In this document: in pieces, positions 11,621 to 23,754 of the stretch
Layout: each line of letters starts with the position of its first letter
How positions within the stretch are numbered: the first letter of the stretch is position 1
NCBI GenBank assembly: GCA_038030265.1
Contig: CM075937.1
Span: 1,240,001 to 1,304,000, forward strand
Direction: 5' to 3'
Length of the DNA stretch: 64,000 nucleotides
From: Corythucha ciliata
Taxonomy: Eukaryota > Arthropoda > Insecta > Hemiptera > Tingidae
Program-made: the position numbers and the translations under genes
The notes under the pieces: generated by a model
Told to the model about the DNA's origin: nothing
Seen by the model: only the letters and a program-made list of their open reading frames with translations
Database searches by the model: none

Positions 11621-12349
11621 TGTACTGAGATTACGAGATTGAACAAGACCTTCAGAAAGGTTTTATTGATCTTGAACTGAACGATAGGTTTTTGTACGGA
11701 ATCAAAACATTGAAACAAATGAGGGGGGCAGCAGATCAATAGGACAGTGACCAGACGTAAAAGTAGTTTCCGAGGACCCTTGGCTTGGCACGAAAAAGTA
11801 GGACGCTTGTGACTGAATGTAGGATGTAGCGCGTGTTGTACGTGTGAGGATATTCGCCTTACAAATGTACTTTGAGCCAAGGGGTTGCCTGATTTGGGCT
11901 CGCCAACGAACAACAGAATCTGGCCGAGTGGTTGCCGGCTTAGGACTCGCACTCGGACGCAGTATTTGTTGGTGAATTACAAGCGAAGGGCCGAGTGGTT
12001 ACTGGATTAGGACTTGCCAACGAACACCTTGTTTGTAAAGAGAAATTAAGACCGAGGGGTTGTTGGGCGAGAACTCGCCAACGGATGAGAATTTCTCTTG
12101 CGTGGACAATAAAGAAAAAAATAAACACGTTGATAGCTGAAAAGGAACTCTTTGTTTTTTTAGGGTCTGACGGGCTTCTTATACACTCGTCGGACCCCTC
12201 CACTCGCCGAGTGCTTTATTTTTTAAATATAATATGTAGGGCGTCGCAATTCGTGAAGTGAAGTATAGTGTGGAATGAAGGCAGCAAGAAGTTGTAGCCA
12301 GTGAAGGCGGCACATGATTATACGAAAAGTGAAGGCGCGACATAGGACA
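11621..12349 (-). repeat. Gypsy-1 5' LTR (bounds approximate)
   Basis: The inner end (11621, reading ..CA on the minus strand) is supported by the matching remnant at 4818-4879. The outer end is a guess: tgttgtgtcc at 12349 on the minus strand gives a TG..CA element of about 730 bp. It has an AATAAA near the inner end. I could not find a standard primer binding site or a target duplication. Three tRNA-Ser-like A-box pieces lie inside at 11870-12080. Confidence 0.4.
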
Positions 12350-12394
12350 CAACAGTAATAGGACGCCTGAAAACATATCAGATTAATGCTAAAA

Positions 12395-13070
12395 TTGTTT
12401 TTGACTCAGTTTGAATAAAGCCGAATCCGCAAAATTAGGTTTTGAAAGAGTGAAAATCCACAAAACTTGAGATTTGGATAAGGACCAAAATGACGGAATT
12501 TGGGTTTTGAATAATACGTCAAATCGGGGAATTTGGTTTTTGAAAGAGCCTTTGTTTCCTAAATTGGCTAATTCACGTACGTAGTAGGAGCAAACCCCAC
12601 GAAAGTTGGTTTTAAAATGCGTGCGAATGCAAGAAATTGGAGTGTGAAATAACGAAAATCCTTGAAATTTGAATTTCAACGTTTTGAATTCTGAAATTTA
12701 ACGTTGAAAACGCCAAAATCACAAAATATGGTTTTCCTTCGTTCGTTTTCCGCCATTATTAGTTTTTTTTAATTGACCGAATCCGCAGAACTGATCTTAT
12801 AAATAGCTGAATTTTGGATTTTTATCAAGCAAATATCCCGGAAATTGGGTTTTGAAGGACCCAAGACCACGAAATTTGGATTTTGAAATAGGAAATGCCA
12901 CGAAATTGAGATTTGAGTTTTGGAATAGCGAAAATCCGCGGATTTTGAGTTTTTATAGAGTCTGGGGTAGGGGGAATTTTGTTTTGACAGTGCCAAACAT
13001 GCGGGATTGGTTTTGAAGCAGACTGGAGGGGGGGACGGCTCTGTGGGACGTTGCGGCTAAGCCCTGCACC
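12395..13070. repeat. degenerate ~40-bp repeats (inverted relative to 4.9 kb)
   Basis: Repeated blocks read gaatttgggttttgaa with variable spacers. They resemble the complement of the units at 4930-5220. This may be the other end of the same old element. Bases 13070-13360 hold only low-complexity T and A runs. Confidence 0.45.
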
Positions 13071-13359
13071 TCTTATTTATTTATTTTTTTTTTTTAAAGA
13101 TGAACGTGAAAGATGTTTGGAGTTAACCAGACGTTATATGTTGAGACCGAAAAGTAGGACAATATAGAGGACACTTTTGAACTCTCTCCGGACACCTGAA
13201 AAATGGGCCCGGACGCTCTAAAAGAAGAAGGACATGCCCGGGGAAAGTAGGACGTCTGGTCACCCTAAGCCTGGCGGACTATTCGGGTCTAAAAAAAAAA
13301 AGAGGCAAATCTGGCTATTTGGCTATTTTCTTACAAATAATGGTGACACTGAAGACAAT

Positions 13360-14020
13360 TTGCGCCTTACTGGTTATTCGCACCCTAAAAATAGCAAAAA
13401 TAATTGTAGGTATGTGTCTTACAAAAAGTTAAACTGACGATTCGTGCCATGAAAATGTTTGAACTGACGTTTTTTTTTTTGTCCTGAAAATTGCCAAAAC
13501 CATGCATTCGCGCTCTAAAAATGGCCAAATAGATCGTCCCGCGCGATTGAAAATGGCTAAACTGACGATTCCGTTCCCCGAAAATAACCAAAAAGCCTTC
13601 GAAATTTCAATTTTTAAAGTTTCGCTCTGGTCATTATATTGCTCACAAGGAAAGCGTTAGGGACGATTCGTTACTTGAAAGTGGTACAACTGCCTAATCA
13701 GGCACTGACAATTCATACCTCCACCCCAACCACCATCTATGACTAAACTGACAGATTTGCGCCTTTAAAACGCTTAAATTGACGTGATCAGTGATCTTAA
13801 AATAACGAAAACGACCATTCGCATTCCAAAAATGGCCGAAATGTCCATAAAACTTTCAACGTCGTCCTATGAATGTCAATTTCGTCCTGGAAGCTATCAA
13901 CGGAAATTGTTTTGTCCTGGAAACTGGTAATTTCGTGCCAATTTCGCCCTAGACACTATCAATTTCGGTCTAGAAACCATCAATTGTCTCCTAAATCACT
14001 GTCAATTTTGTTCTAAAAAG
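13360..14020. repeat. degenerate tandem repeats, two unit types
   Basis: The first part repeats aaaatggctaaactgacg with gattcgc (13430-13600), the same family as 700-1385. The last part (about 13855-14020) repeats a ~33-bp unit with tcaatttcgtcct. Both are strongly diverged. Confidence 0.65.
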
Positions 14021-14029
14021 TTCTTGAGT

Positions 14030-15550
14030 GGTCTGAAAACTGAATATTCCAGAGAAAAAGTTCAAGTTGAGTCTCCGGAGTTGGCCCGTTCAAACTTCAA
14101 ACCTGCAAAATTGCTAATTTGGCGGAGCTGGCTCGCACCCAAAAAAAGAAATTCACTAGTTTCGTTGCTGCTAATACATAATTACAAGATTTGGAAGGAA
14201 GAGAAAGCCCGCCAGTTTATTTCGAGCCAGTGGTATTCTACTTTCTGACAGAAAGCATCCTGTTCAGAGGCTGGAATGATGGCGGGGACTTTTGCATTCT
14301 CTTTCATGAAAAAGCTCGTTTGCATATTTGCATACGGTCTCAACAATATTGCTTCACCCCACCCCACCGCCACCACCATCACCATTGCGTAAAGAGAGCC
14401 TAGACGCTTACGCTGCGCTAGGCTCTTAATAATTTAAAAATTCGTGTGCTATTAGGTACTACATCGGGGCTTTTCCCCACAGAATTTAATCAATTCTTGA
14501 AAACTTAGTCATCAATCTTGCCTCCGTTTTTTTCTTCTTCTTCTTCTTCTTCTTTTTTATACCTTGAGGGCCCAAAAAAGGAGATGAGCTACTCACATGT
14601 TGGTACAAAAAGTGTGGGTTCGTGATTGGGTGAGCAGAAGGGAGCGGTGAAACTTCTCGTCAAACTTTATCAGTCGACAACTTCACTTTCTGAAACTGAA
14701 AACCTTATTATTAACGCATTTTCTACGCCCTCAGGGGCTTGAAACTTTGTAAAGAAAAAAATAGTAATTAATCTTATAACCACTTTCTAGTGGTAAAGAA
14801 CATCGACAAAATAATATTTAACTCGAAAGACATTTTTTTATTTATTTAAGAACGAAGAAAATTATAATTTTTCTTCTACGGACGACTTCTGCAGAGCTTT
14901 CTCAATAAAAAATTTAAATTGCACTTTCATTTTGATTCATTTCCAGTAATCCCACCACCATCTCCGTGTCAACATAAAAAAAGAAACGAGCAGCTCTCAT
15001 CCGCCCGCGACATCTCCTCGCAGCGACACCTTTAAAACAGCAGTGCCACATTCTCTCTCGCCCTCCCCCACCCCCAACCACCTACCGCGAACGGTGAATT
15101 TTTAACGACGCGACGCTCGCTAACCAAGATTAGTCCTCTTGACTTTGTACAAAAGGCTAAATTATGAAATTACGCATTCCCTGGGAAGAGAGTTTCCTTT
15201 TGGTCGAGGCGTAGTGACCGGGAAAAGGGGCTAGTTCCGCGCTTTTTAATTTGTAATGAATTTATTAAAGGAAAACAAAAAAAAATTTTTTTTTTGAGAT
15301 AAAATATTCGCTAGGTTGTGGCAGCCACCCGTTAAAACAGACTTTCGGAACGTTCATGAATAAATTAGGCGAACTAAGGTTTAATTAGGTTTGAAACGAT
15401 GGTACTAAATTAATTAATAAAATAATAGTTAGGTATGCTAAAAGCATTTTATATGCGGAGCAGTATACGAACCTTTTCGGCACAGCATTGGGTTCTAAAC
15501 AGAGTTATCATTTTTCCCACACAAATAGACCCAGAACTCGTAAATTTAAG
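14030..15550. other. no recognised gene
   Basis: A 9-bp-stem hairpin lies at about 14394-14427 (agagcctag / ctaggctct), and a (ttc)n run at about 14533-14552. I see no coding sequence with family features. Confidence 0.5.
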
Positions 15551-15689
15551 GGCAGAATTTGTTGTTTTTTCACGAAGAAAGTGGTAATTTGGTCTCTAAG
15601 AACGACTATAATTTGTCCAAGAAAACTGCGTCCGGCTCAAATCGACAAACTTTCAAACAATCAAAATCGCCCACTTTACCACTGAAACT

Positions 15690-16410
15690 ACTGAAAGTTC
15701 CACCCACCCCCCACAAGCGAATTGCACCGTATCATCCTTCTACGAACGGTCAAGCGGAACGTTGTGTTGGAACCGTAAAAAATGCCTTAAAAACGATGAA
15801 TACGACCCCTGCTACATTGAAACAAAATTTGAACGTGTTTTTGCAAAGGTACAGGCGCGCGCCCCATTCAACAACTAACGAGTATCCTGCCCTACTTTTC
15901 TTATTCGGACGAAACTGGATCTCTTACGGCCGTCAGGCGTCGAAACGAGAGTTGCATCAAAACAACAAATATCGTTCAAACCTACATTTCGGGAGCTCAA
16001 GGAAAATCAGATAGTTCTTTTCTTATCAGGAAATCGAGACAAAAAGTGGTTGAAAGGAAAAATTGTTTCACGACTTGGGGACTTGCATTACAGCATTGAG
16101 TGTGAAAATTGACAATACAAACGACACATTGACCAAATCAAACATTTTCAGGAAAACGGAACTTCTAATCAATTTACAAAGGGGGAAGAAAGTTCCAGAA
16201 GACGAATCCGATTTCATAAAGCTCCTTCTCACGATCATAGGATGCCATGCCCTTCTCCAACTTCTCCACCTCAAATTCGTTTGGAACAACCAAACGATCG
16301 GACAATAAGTCCAGCACCGCAGGACTTGAGAACTCCGCCAATTGAAATTTCTCTTCGGCGCTCAGCAAGGATTCGTAGGCCTCCCAATCGTTTCAGGCCT
16401 GAAGAATAGC
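15690..16410 (+). pseudogene. Gypsy-3 integrase C-terminal fragment
   Basis: The plus strand reads the end of an integrase core, APYHPSTNGQAERCVGTVK, which holds the catalytic Glu. It continues through RRAPHSTTNEYPALLF and, after frameshifts, a chromodomain-like tail to RRSARIRRPPNRFRPEE and a TAG at about 16408. Everything upstream of the core is missing. It stops about 110 bp short of the Academ-like element, and its orientation is opposite to Gypsy-1 and Gypsy-2, so it is a separate insertion. Confidence 0.8.
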
Positions 16411-16523
16411 CAAGCGTCATTGAGGGGAAGAAATGCTGTGTATATCAACATATGATTGACTTTTCATTATTGTTCTTTTGTAAAAAAAAATACAATTTGG
16501 TAGAACCGAGATCTTTCATATTA

Positions 16524-17017
16524 GTCCAGTCAAGGAACGTATTCTAGACTGCAATAATTCATAAAGAATTTTTCTCTTTGGGAATATGTTCGGAGGTGGC
16601 CTGGGGTCACCTCACCAAAAGTCCCCGAGTTTTCGAGTGGAGCGTGACTCTGGAGAGGGCGAAATGTGCGACCATTTTCGGGTTTTCACCAATATATAGG
16701 AAACTACTAGCGTTAGCGCCTAGACGCCGAAATGCAAAAATAACGTTCGTATAATTTCCGATAAATTCGCCTCTATTCCTTTTTTTCATTTGCGTAGCGG
16801 TTACCGATATATGCTCCGTGGAATTTGGGGGAAAAACTGTTGCATGACAAAAGTATGAAAACCGGTGGGACTAGAGGGGTGAAAAGATTGCATTCGATTT
16901 TGGCCTCGGCTGATGTTTTCCTCTTGTTGAGACGTTACATTTCATGCAATATCATCGGTATCACCCTTGAACAGTACCGTCTGTCGCCTTTCAAACATAA
17001 AAAAAAAATGGTATGCT
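16524..17017. repeat. copy A left terminal inverted repeat (truncated)
   Basis: It pairs with 21329-21821. Matching landmarks are the terminal GTCCAGTCAAGGAA, caaaagtccccgag, cagtaccgtctgtcgcc and the A-run before ggtatgc. The inner ~390 bp present in the right arm are missing. Confidence 0.85.
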
Positions 17018-17029
17018 GATTTTGTATGG

Positions 17030-20000
17030 GTTGATTTCCACGTCCGGGCTTTACGAAATATATATCTTTGTCGGGGGGAGTCATTGCTGCAAGGAGCACG
17101 GGTAGGTCGACATCTTGGCCGACTACTGCAACAAAGTTTGAATTCTCACAAATGTCAACGGCTGAATTTATTATTAAAGAATCGGCGTCTCCAGGTGCAA
17201 TTTTGCATTCAATGCCTTTATTCCGGAGCTTGACTGAAAGCAGGGAGATCAAGTTCTCCTTATTTTTCGTGTTGGATAAAAAAAATGTCTTGTGTAGCAG
17301 TTACTGCCGTAGTTTCGGTTAAGTTGATATTGACCGACTGCTTAACCCGGTATCTTCTCCGGTGCTCTTCGTTCTTCATATTTTTCCTATCGGAGTAGCC
17401 GTCAAAAACTACCGTGCACTTGATCGAGGCGTAGTGATTTATTACAAAATTTACGTAGGAATCGCATATTGTCGATACGGTTTGTTCTCTCGGCCATACG
17501 ACTTTGTGTAACAAAAAACCTCCGTCGATAAGAAAAACGAAATTCTTTAGATCAACTTCCCTCTCGGCAACTCTAAACATAGTGTATAAAGACGATTTCT
17601 TCGTTTTTCTCATGCCATTAGAGTCGAAAAGGGACAAGGGAAAAGGGGCCAACTCGAAGCGGAGATATCTTTTCATGTCTTCTTCCTTCCGAATACCCAA
17701 CGATATTCTCTGAAACATTAGCAACGGGTCGATAGGGACCGTATCTTCTTGAATTTTTATCGACGATGTCATAGAGGATATCGGAAGCACTCTGTCTTTT
17801 CTTGATAATTTTATTTCAGCGAACGTCTTTCCAATCATTTTCAACATCGCTTGCTTTCCAAAATGGACAGCATCGTGGCATGTAATCGAAGCATCTCCAA
17901 CGATACCAGAATCTATCGACATTATGTCGTCAGTAGTAGGGAATGGGGGATGCTCTCTAAACCACAAAGAAATTTTTTGAATATCTGCTGTATCTCTAAC
18001 TTGCCGCGCTGCGCCTAAGTCGACGTTGAAAAAAATATCCCGCAATACTCCTCCAATGAATTACATATATCGTGAGTTGCTGCCATCCCCAAAACCCATT
18101 TGCTGATGACGCTTTCCTTAATGCCCCTGCCACGGGTCAGACCACCCCTGCTCTTAAACCCACGCATTAGTGTGGTTTCGATTGTCATATCAGACCAAAC
18201 GCCTGTCCAGAAACGATCCGACCTTCTTATTGTGAAGTAACCGTCCCTCTTGAATTTATCATACTCGTCAGGAGATAATTTAGTCTTGAAGGTAGAGCTG
18301 ACTAGATTTCGCGTACGGGAAATGGCCGGCAGCGTGAAAAAACGGAATCATTCGCTTGACGCAACTGAGATGAGCATCCCAGTCTCCTGTTCGTTCCGCG
18401 TTAATGTACTCCTTAATCAAACTGACCATAAGAAAATACTGAATCCATAGTTTAGCAGTTGGCCCTCTTTCTTTGATTTTATCCAAACACATTTTCATTT
18501 CAACTGCAATCGACGATAAATCAGAATTTTGCTTCAATGATGCTAGAGGAGACTCGTCCAAAAACCCTGAAATAAAATGTAATGTTCATCTTAGAAGCAA
18601 TAATTTATAGCTTGAATTGTACTTACCGGCTAGAAGATCACGAATTACATTTTTTTGTTCTTGTTTGATGTCCATTACATCGAATATTATTTTCGACAAG
18701 ACCGTCTGAACCAGGAAGTGGGCCCTAATTGCTCGAGCAAAGGCGTGCCCTTGCAAAATTTTGTCGACTGACACCGGAGAGTAAATAATGCTCATCAATT
18801 CTTTGATGCCACTTCCATTCATGATGTAGCCGATACACCCCAAATACGACATTAGTAGATGAAATCCGCCTAGTCTCACAATGCAATTCGAAAGCTGGGA
18901 GCAAGGCGACGCTGACGCCACGATTTCACGGCATTTCCAGTACAACGGCTGGTCAAACGTAACTATCATCGTTTGCCCACTTTTTTCGCATATCCCAGCA
19001 GCGTGCTTCAGTGCTGTATAGATGGTGTCATAGCTCGAAGGCGGTGTATTGATGAATGGTAGAGGGACAATTTTGCTTTTTTTACTGTACAGACCTTTTG
19101 TTATCGAATGCATAAATCCTTTCCATTCGGGTATATGAGGGACGCTCAACCACTTCGCGAGAAACCATAATACGTCTTGATTAGGTGGTCGTGCGATGTC
19201 GTGAGGATCATCCAACGCTTTTACAGTCACTTCTTTTAAAGATTTCCCGTTGGAATGAAAAATTTCAACTTGAAGAATCCCAGACGCATTAGTTTGCAAG
19301 AAGTTCGTATTGACTAATCTTGGTATTGCCGAAGACTTTTCTACGTGGCTTTCAGGTGTCATGCATCGGATGCCACCCATTGCATGGAAAGTGTTCATTC
19401 CGTCAATCGTCCGTATGTTAAAGTCGGCGTTATCAAAAACAAACTGGATGAACGTACCTTTTTGAAATTTTGGTTGAGAGAAAGTCAATGCCGACATTTC
19501 CAACTTCTGGGCTTCGTGATAATTTGAGCAGAATCCTAAACTCGAAATAAGATCGATTAAATTCCTCGACCCATACTTTCTGTGAAATAGGAGAGAGAGG
19601 CTCGATAGTATAGGAGAAACGAAAGTTCGAGGCCGAACGGCTGAAATAATGGAGTGTGCAATAGCTACACATTTTTTTTTAACTTGATCGACTTTTTTTG
19701 TTTTTTTCAACGTAATTTCCTCCAAAAAATATTTCAGGGTGGAGGGAACACAGGCACTTGCATCTTTCAGGAAGTTATCGCTGGCTGGATATATGCTGGT
19801 GTCGTACACTTTGCTCTGAATATCTTCTCGAGTTATTGCTGCTTTTACGATTCGCATGCGCTCTTCGGCAGCATTTTTTTTCCATTTTCGTACCAGGAAT
19901 CCATGAGATAATTTTTTGCTGACTCTGAAAAACTGATGATTGGGGCCCGATGCCTGTTCGATCCAGAAGAATAAATTATTTGATCACCAAATTTTTCGAA

Positions 20001-20708
20001 TAGTTTTGTCCTGATAGTCCTTTCATCTGGTATTTCTCCTGTTACGACTGATTTCAATTCGTCTAGCGAAAACTGGCATTCGTCGTTGTTTTCCAAGAAG
20101 GAATAGATTTGTTCCATTGCCACGTTAACATAATCAACTGCTGGTCGGCCAACTGTACGATTACTAGGTAATTGATAAAATTTCTGCAAGCAATCTTGAT
20201 GGTACAAAGCTTTTTCCGTCACTAAGTCGTTTACCGAGGCGATTCGAGTGATTACACTTTGACCCCAATCATCTTTTCTATCCACGCCTATTTTCATGCA
20301 CTTTTCTTTCACATTTAAAGTTCTTACAGAAAAAACCGGCCTTCTTTTATTAACTTGTTTTCTATGTTCTCGTTTCATGTATGACTCATCTATGTTTTCA
20401 GAACACAAAAAGCATTTCGAACTAAATTCAAATCTTGAAGTACTGTGTCTTAGCTCCACAGCATCCGAATTGAATGAGGTTGGAATATCAAGCCTTGCAC
20501 AACTTTTTATACTTTGCTTTCTTGTATAGTTCTTACGGCACGATGAGTGTACTTTAATATTCTTAAGACCACGCATCATTGAGTCTTTGCCATCTCTTCT
20601 TTTTCTGCTGGCCTGAATCATCGTTGAAATTCCTTTTTCTTTCACATGTGAAACTTCATTGGTGTCATCAAGCTCATCACCACAAATAATACATGCTTGA
20701 TCTACCAT
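17030..20708 (-). pseudogene. Academ-like transposase with XPG/PIN nuclease region, copy A
   Basis: N-terminus (20708): two zinc-binding modules, C-x2-C with HSSC (residues 6-60) and CFLC with YHQDC (about 95-170). The central part has FVFDNADFN, VTFDQPLYWK, RLGGFHLLMSYLG, MNGSGIKEL and GHAFARAIRAH; the D, D and E here could be an RNase H-fold DDE core (inference). A 60-nt intron follows (18567-18626; donor gtaagt, acceptor tttcag) with the frame kept across it. The nuclease region has FLIDGGFLLHK, TVVFDGYSD, PGDADSLI and GQDVDLPVLL, acidic motifs typical of XPG/FEN1-like PIN domains. Lesions: an indel in an A-run near 19870, a ~16-bp deletion near 18280, a frameshift near 18045, and loss of the C-terminus past the GRGNQP motif. 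Confidence 0.75.
18567..18626 (-). other. spliceosomal intron in the Academ-like gene
   Basis: On the minus strand it starts gtaagt and ends ttatttcag. Removing it joins LLAG to FLDES in frame. The same intron sits at the same place in copy B (about 34829-34888). A retained intron argues for DNA-level copying of the family rather than retroposition. Confidence 0.8.
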
Positions 20709-20932
20709 CTTGTATAGCCAACAAACACCGACGTGAACGTGATATAGCTTACGGAAATCTCACAGGATCGTCTCTGATAACTTACAAAACGATTTTAATT
20801 GATTTTGAATCATATGCCAAAAACATAACTACGTGCCTACGTATTATAACGATAAAATGCTGAAGCTGTAAAAGTACAGTTGATCGGAGCGGATTCATCT
20901 TCTTCACTCCTCGGCAAATGAATTATTATGCA

Positions 20933-21821
20933 CGAGCAACCTTGGGATCACGAAACCACCCATAAACTGTTAAAAATGTGCTTCCACACCTCGGCTAACT
21001 CCACCTTCAAGACTCTTCCTGCCGAATAGAGGGGGGAAAGAAGTATAAAAAGCAGCTCAAATGAAAGCTCATTTTACAGCTCAATTGCTTCATATCACTC
21101 ACTTTGTCGAAAAATTGTAGCTCTAAACAGTTACGCCCAGAAATAACGAAAAATAAACTCCAAATGCTTCGTTTTTTCGTAGTCTACGCAAGTTTTCTCA
21201 AAATTGTCCCTCAGCTACCCCAAATTTTGAGCATAGATTACTAAAGTAGACACCTTGACGAGTAATCACAATGTCTGGCGACCTTTTTAGACGCAGTCAA
21301 CCGGAAGGAGCGGCGTTTGAAAAATGCATACCATTTTTTTATGTTTGAAAGGCGACAGACGGTACAGTTCAAGGGTGATACCGATGATATTGCGTGAAGT
21401 GTAATACCTTAACATGAAGAAAACAGCCGAGGCCAAAATCGAATGCAATCTTTTCCCCCTCTAGTCCCACCTGTTTTCACACTTTTGTCATGCAACAGTT
21501 TTTCCCCCAAATTCCACGGAGCATATATCGGTAACCGCTACGCAAATGAAAAAAAGGAATAGAGGCGAATTTATCGGAAATTATGCGAACGTTATTTTTG
21601 CATTTCGGCGTCTAGGCGCTAACGCTAGTAGTTTCCTATATATTGGTGAAAACCCGAAAATGGTCGCACATTTCGCCCTCTCCAGAGTCACGCTCTACTC
21701 GAAAACTCGGGGACTTTTGGTGAGGTGACCCCTGGACACCTCCGAACATATTCCCGAAGAGAAAAATTCTTTATGAATTATTGCAGTCTAGACCCCCTTT
21801 TTTTACATTCCTTGACTGGAC
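20933..21821. repeat. copy A right terminal inverted repeat (full length)
   Basis: It matches, inverted, the left arms of copy B (31461-32253) and copy C (52646-53340). Shared inner landmarks are gcggcgtttgaaaaatgc and gcttccacacctcgg. This sets the family repeat length at about 0.9 kb. Confidence 0.85.
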
Positions 21822-21827
21822 TATCTA

Positions 21828-23750
21828 GAGGGTGTTTCTGAAATGGATGTCAATATTTGGGTTGGTGATTCTGCGTCACAAATGCGTCAAAAAAAGTCAT
21901 GTTGACCTTAGTCCGATTCCTAACAGTTTCCGAGATATTCACGAATTTAGTAGTTTTCAAAATGACCTTGTTTTCTTGAAGAAAATCATCCGTACCTTAG
22001 CAACCAGATAAGCCACGTCAAATCTGATGACACCGTTGGAAAGGCCAGACTTTTTTCGACGCCGTTCAGTGTTATTTGCTTCAATGTCGCCCACTCCTGC
22101 TGATAAAATCAGACTCAAACTTGAAATTGCTTTTAGTGTTACCAATGCTGACTAGGTTTTGAAGTCGATTTTCTCAGCAATAAGTGGTTTCCAAGATGAC
22201 CTTTTTTCAGAAAAGTTAGCGCATGGTGTCAGCATCGTTATGGTATTTTGACATCACCTTCCATCTCGGATATTTTTTCGATTATTCCAAAATGATTGCT
22301 GAAAAATCCGTTTTAGTGCTCAAAACTCAAACAGTCTTTCTTCACGAATGACTCGAGAAAAAACGTGATGAATGTTTGCCATCCATTCTTCACTAATTAA
22401 AGAGTTCGAAGAAAAAAACATTTTTTATTAAGTGTTCCTATTTACAGGAGAAATTCGAACTGCGTTCCTCCTACTCTTATGCATAACTCTGCTCTCCTGG
22501 TCAACGACTGGTGGACATTTGAAAGGACATTATGATCGCGTCGGATTTCATCACAAGCATCCAAGATTCTCTGCCTCAAAGTTTCTTCGTCAAGAACGGG
22601 TGTCGCGTATACAATGGTTTTTGTATGCCCCCAAGCATAGAAGTCCAGAGGGTTGAGGTCTGGTGATCTTGGTGGCCATGCAACAGGGCCTCCTCTCCCG
22701 ATCCATCTATTGCCGTACGCCTCGTCGAGGTAACCACGAGCTAGTCTATTGTAATGAGGAGGGGCTCCGTCATGCATAAACCACATTCTTGCACGAGTGG
22801 CCAGTGGTATGTCCTCCATCAAAACAGCATGGAGAATTTCCTCCAGAAAATCTCTGTAGATTTCACCAGTCAGCCTCGGTGGCAAAAAGTGTGGACCAAC
22901 GATTGTCGTCCCGAGAATCCCCAGCCATACATTCAAAGAAAATTGTTGCTGGTGCCTGCTTTCAAAGTAAGCGTGAGGGTTGTCCTCCTGCCACCTATGA
23001 TTGTTGTGGAAATTTACGATTCCGTCACGCCCGAAGCAAGCTTCGTCCGTGAATAAATCGTTTTTTGTAAAATTTCTCGATTCTCTAATTTTTTGACGTA
23101 GCCAACGGCAAAAAAATACTCGTGGTCAGTAGGTAACAAGACATGCACGCGTTGCAAATGGTACGGATGAGGGCCCTCGCGACTTAGTACTTTCCAGACC
23201 ATTGAGTGACTGAGCCCCATCAACTGCCTGATTTCACGCGTGCTCAGAGTCTGGTCTTCCGCGACTACTGCCAGAATTTCCTCCTCAACGTCGGCTGTCA
23301 ATACTGACCTTTCCCGGCCTCGATCATCTGATCGTACCGCAAAAGAGCCATTCTCTCCAAGACGACGATGAATCGACGAAAAAACTCTTCTATCGGGTTG
23401 GCGTCGATGAGGATACATCTCTCGATACATGCGACTAGCAGCTAATGCACTTCCTCCCGCACGTCCATACACGAAGTGCATATCGCAAAATTCACCGTTT
23501 GAAAACGCATCCATTTAAACAATATTCGCTTTGAATATGGATAGTGTTATGCAATGTAGAGAGGTACAACCCTTTCATGTATTGGCTGTCATGTTGCGGA
23601 ACAATGCTGCATCTGATGCTTATCATGACGTCACCATTCAACGATTAATAAGAACATTTCCTTATAGGCCTAAATTACCACTTCCCAGTCAGCAAGCAAA
23701 CATTTATAAAATGTTTGTCCAAAACGTTTAAAACACATAAATCAAATCAT
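21828..23750 (-). mobile_element. Tc1/mariner element, one end recognised
   Basis: The left end, gagggtgtttctgaaatgg after TA at 21826-21827, lies a few bases from the right end of copy A. It is homologous to the end of the mariner derivative at 58.15-59.57 kb: both have ggtgattctgc and ccgattc plus ccgagatattca in the same order. The right end beyond the gene was not found. Confidence 0.7.
22442..23514 (-). pseudogene. mariner-like transposase (frameshifted)
   Basis: The first frame (23514 down to 23014) has the N-terminal start MDAFSNGEFCDMHFVYGRAG and an HTH region (TLSTREIRQLMGLSHSMVW), the DNA-binding part. A frameshift and disordered frames separate it from the catalytic part, where FTDEA-like and NFHNNHRWQ motifs read in another frame at about 22950-23040. 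The last frame (22936 to 22442) has WLGILG, WFMHDGAPPHYN with the second catalytic Asp, GRGGPVAWPPRSPDLNP and LDFYAWG, the usual C-terminal signature. The last catalytic Asp is in SPDLNPLD. Not functional as it stands. Confidence 0.8.
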
Positions 23751-23754
23751 TTAA

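Larger units (their letters stand above)
16522..21823 (-). mobile_element. Academ-like DNA transposon, copy A
   Basis: Both ends carry the same terminal inverted repeat, beginning GTCCAGTCAAGGAA at 16524 and ending with its complement at 21821. TA lies outside each end (16522-16523 and 21822-21823), a possible 2-bp target duplication. The gene inside runs on the minus strand. The left arm is cut short at about 17017, where it fuses directly to the nuclease coding region. The rest of the left arm and the C-terminal third of the gene are deleted. Assignment to Academ rests on the known link of that superfamily with an XPG nuclease; this is recall of the family, not a search. Confidence 0.75.

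Noticed and set aside
11452..11952. 166-codon minus-strand frame overlapping gag and the LTR
   Set aside because: It lies in LTR sequence and in the wrong frame over gag.
14394..14427. Short hairpin
   Set aside because: A 9-bp stem alone in AT-rich DNA; no terminator or RNA context in a eukaryote.
17068..17322. Plus-strand frames over the Academ-like nuclease region
   Set aside because: They are shadows of the minus-strand gene, repeated in copy B only because the DNA is repeated.
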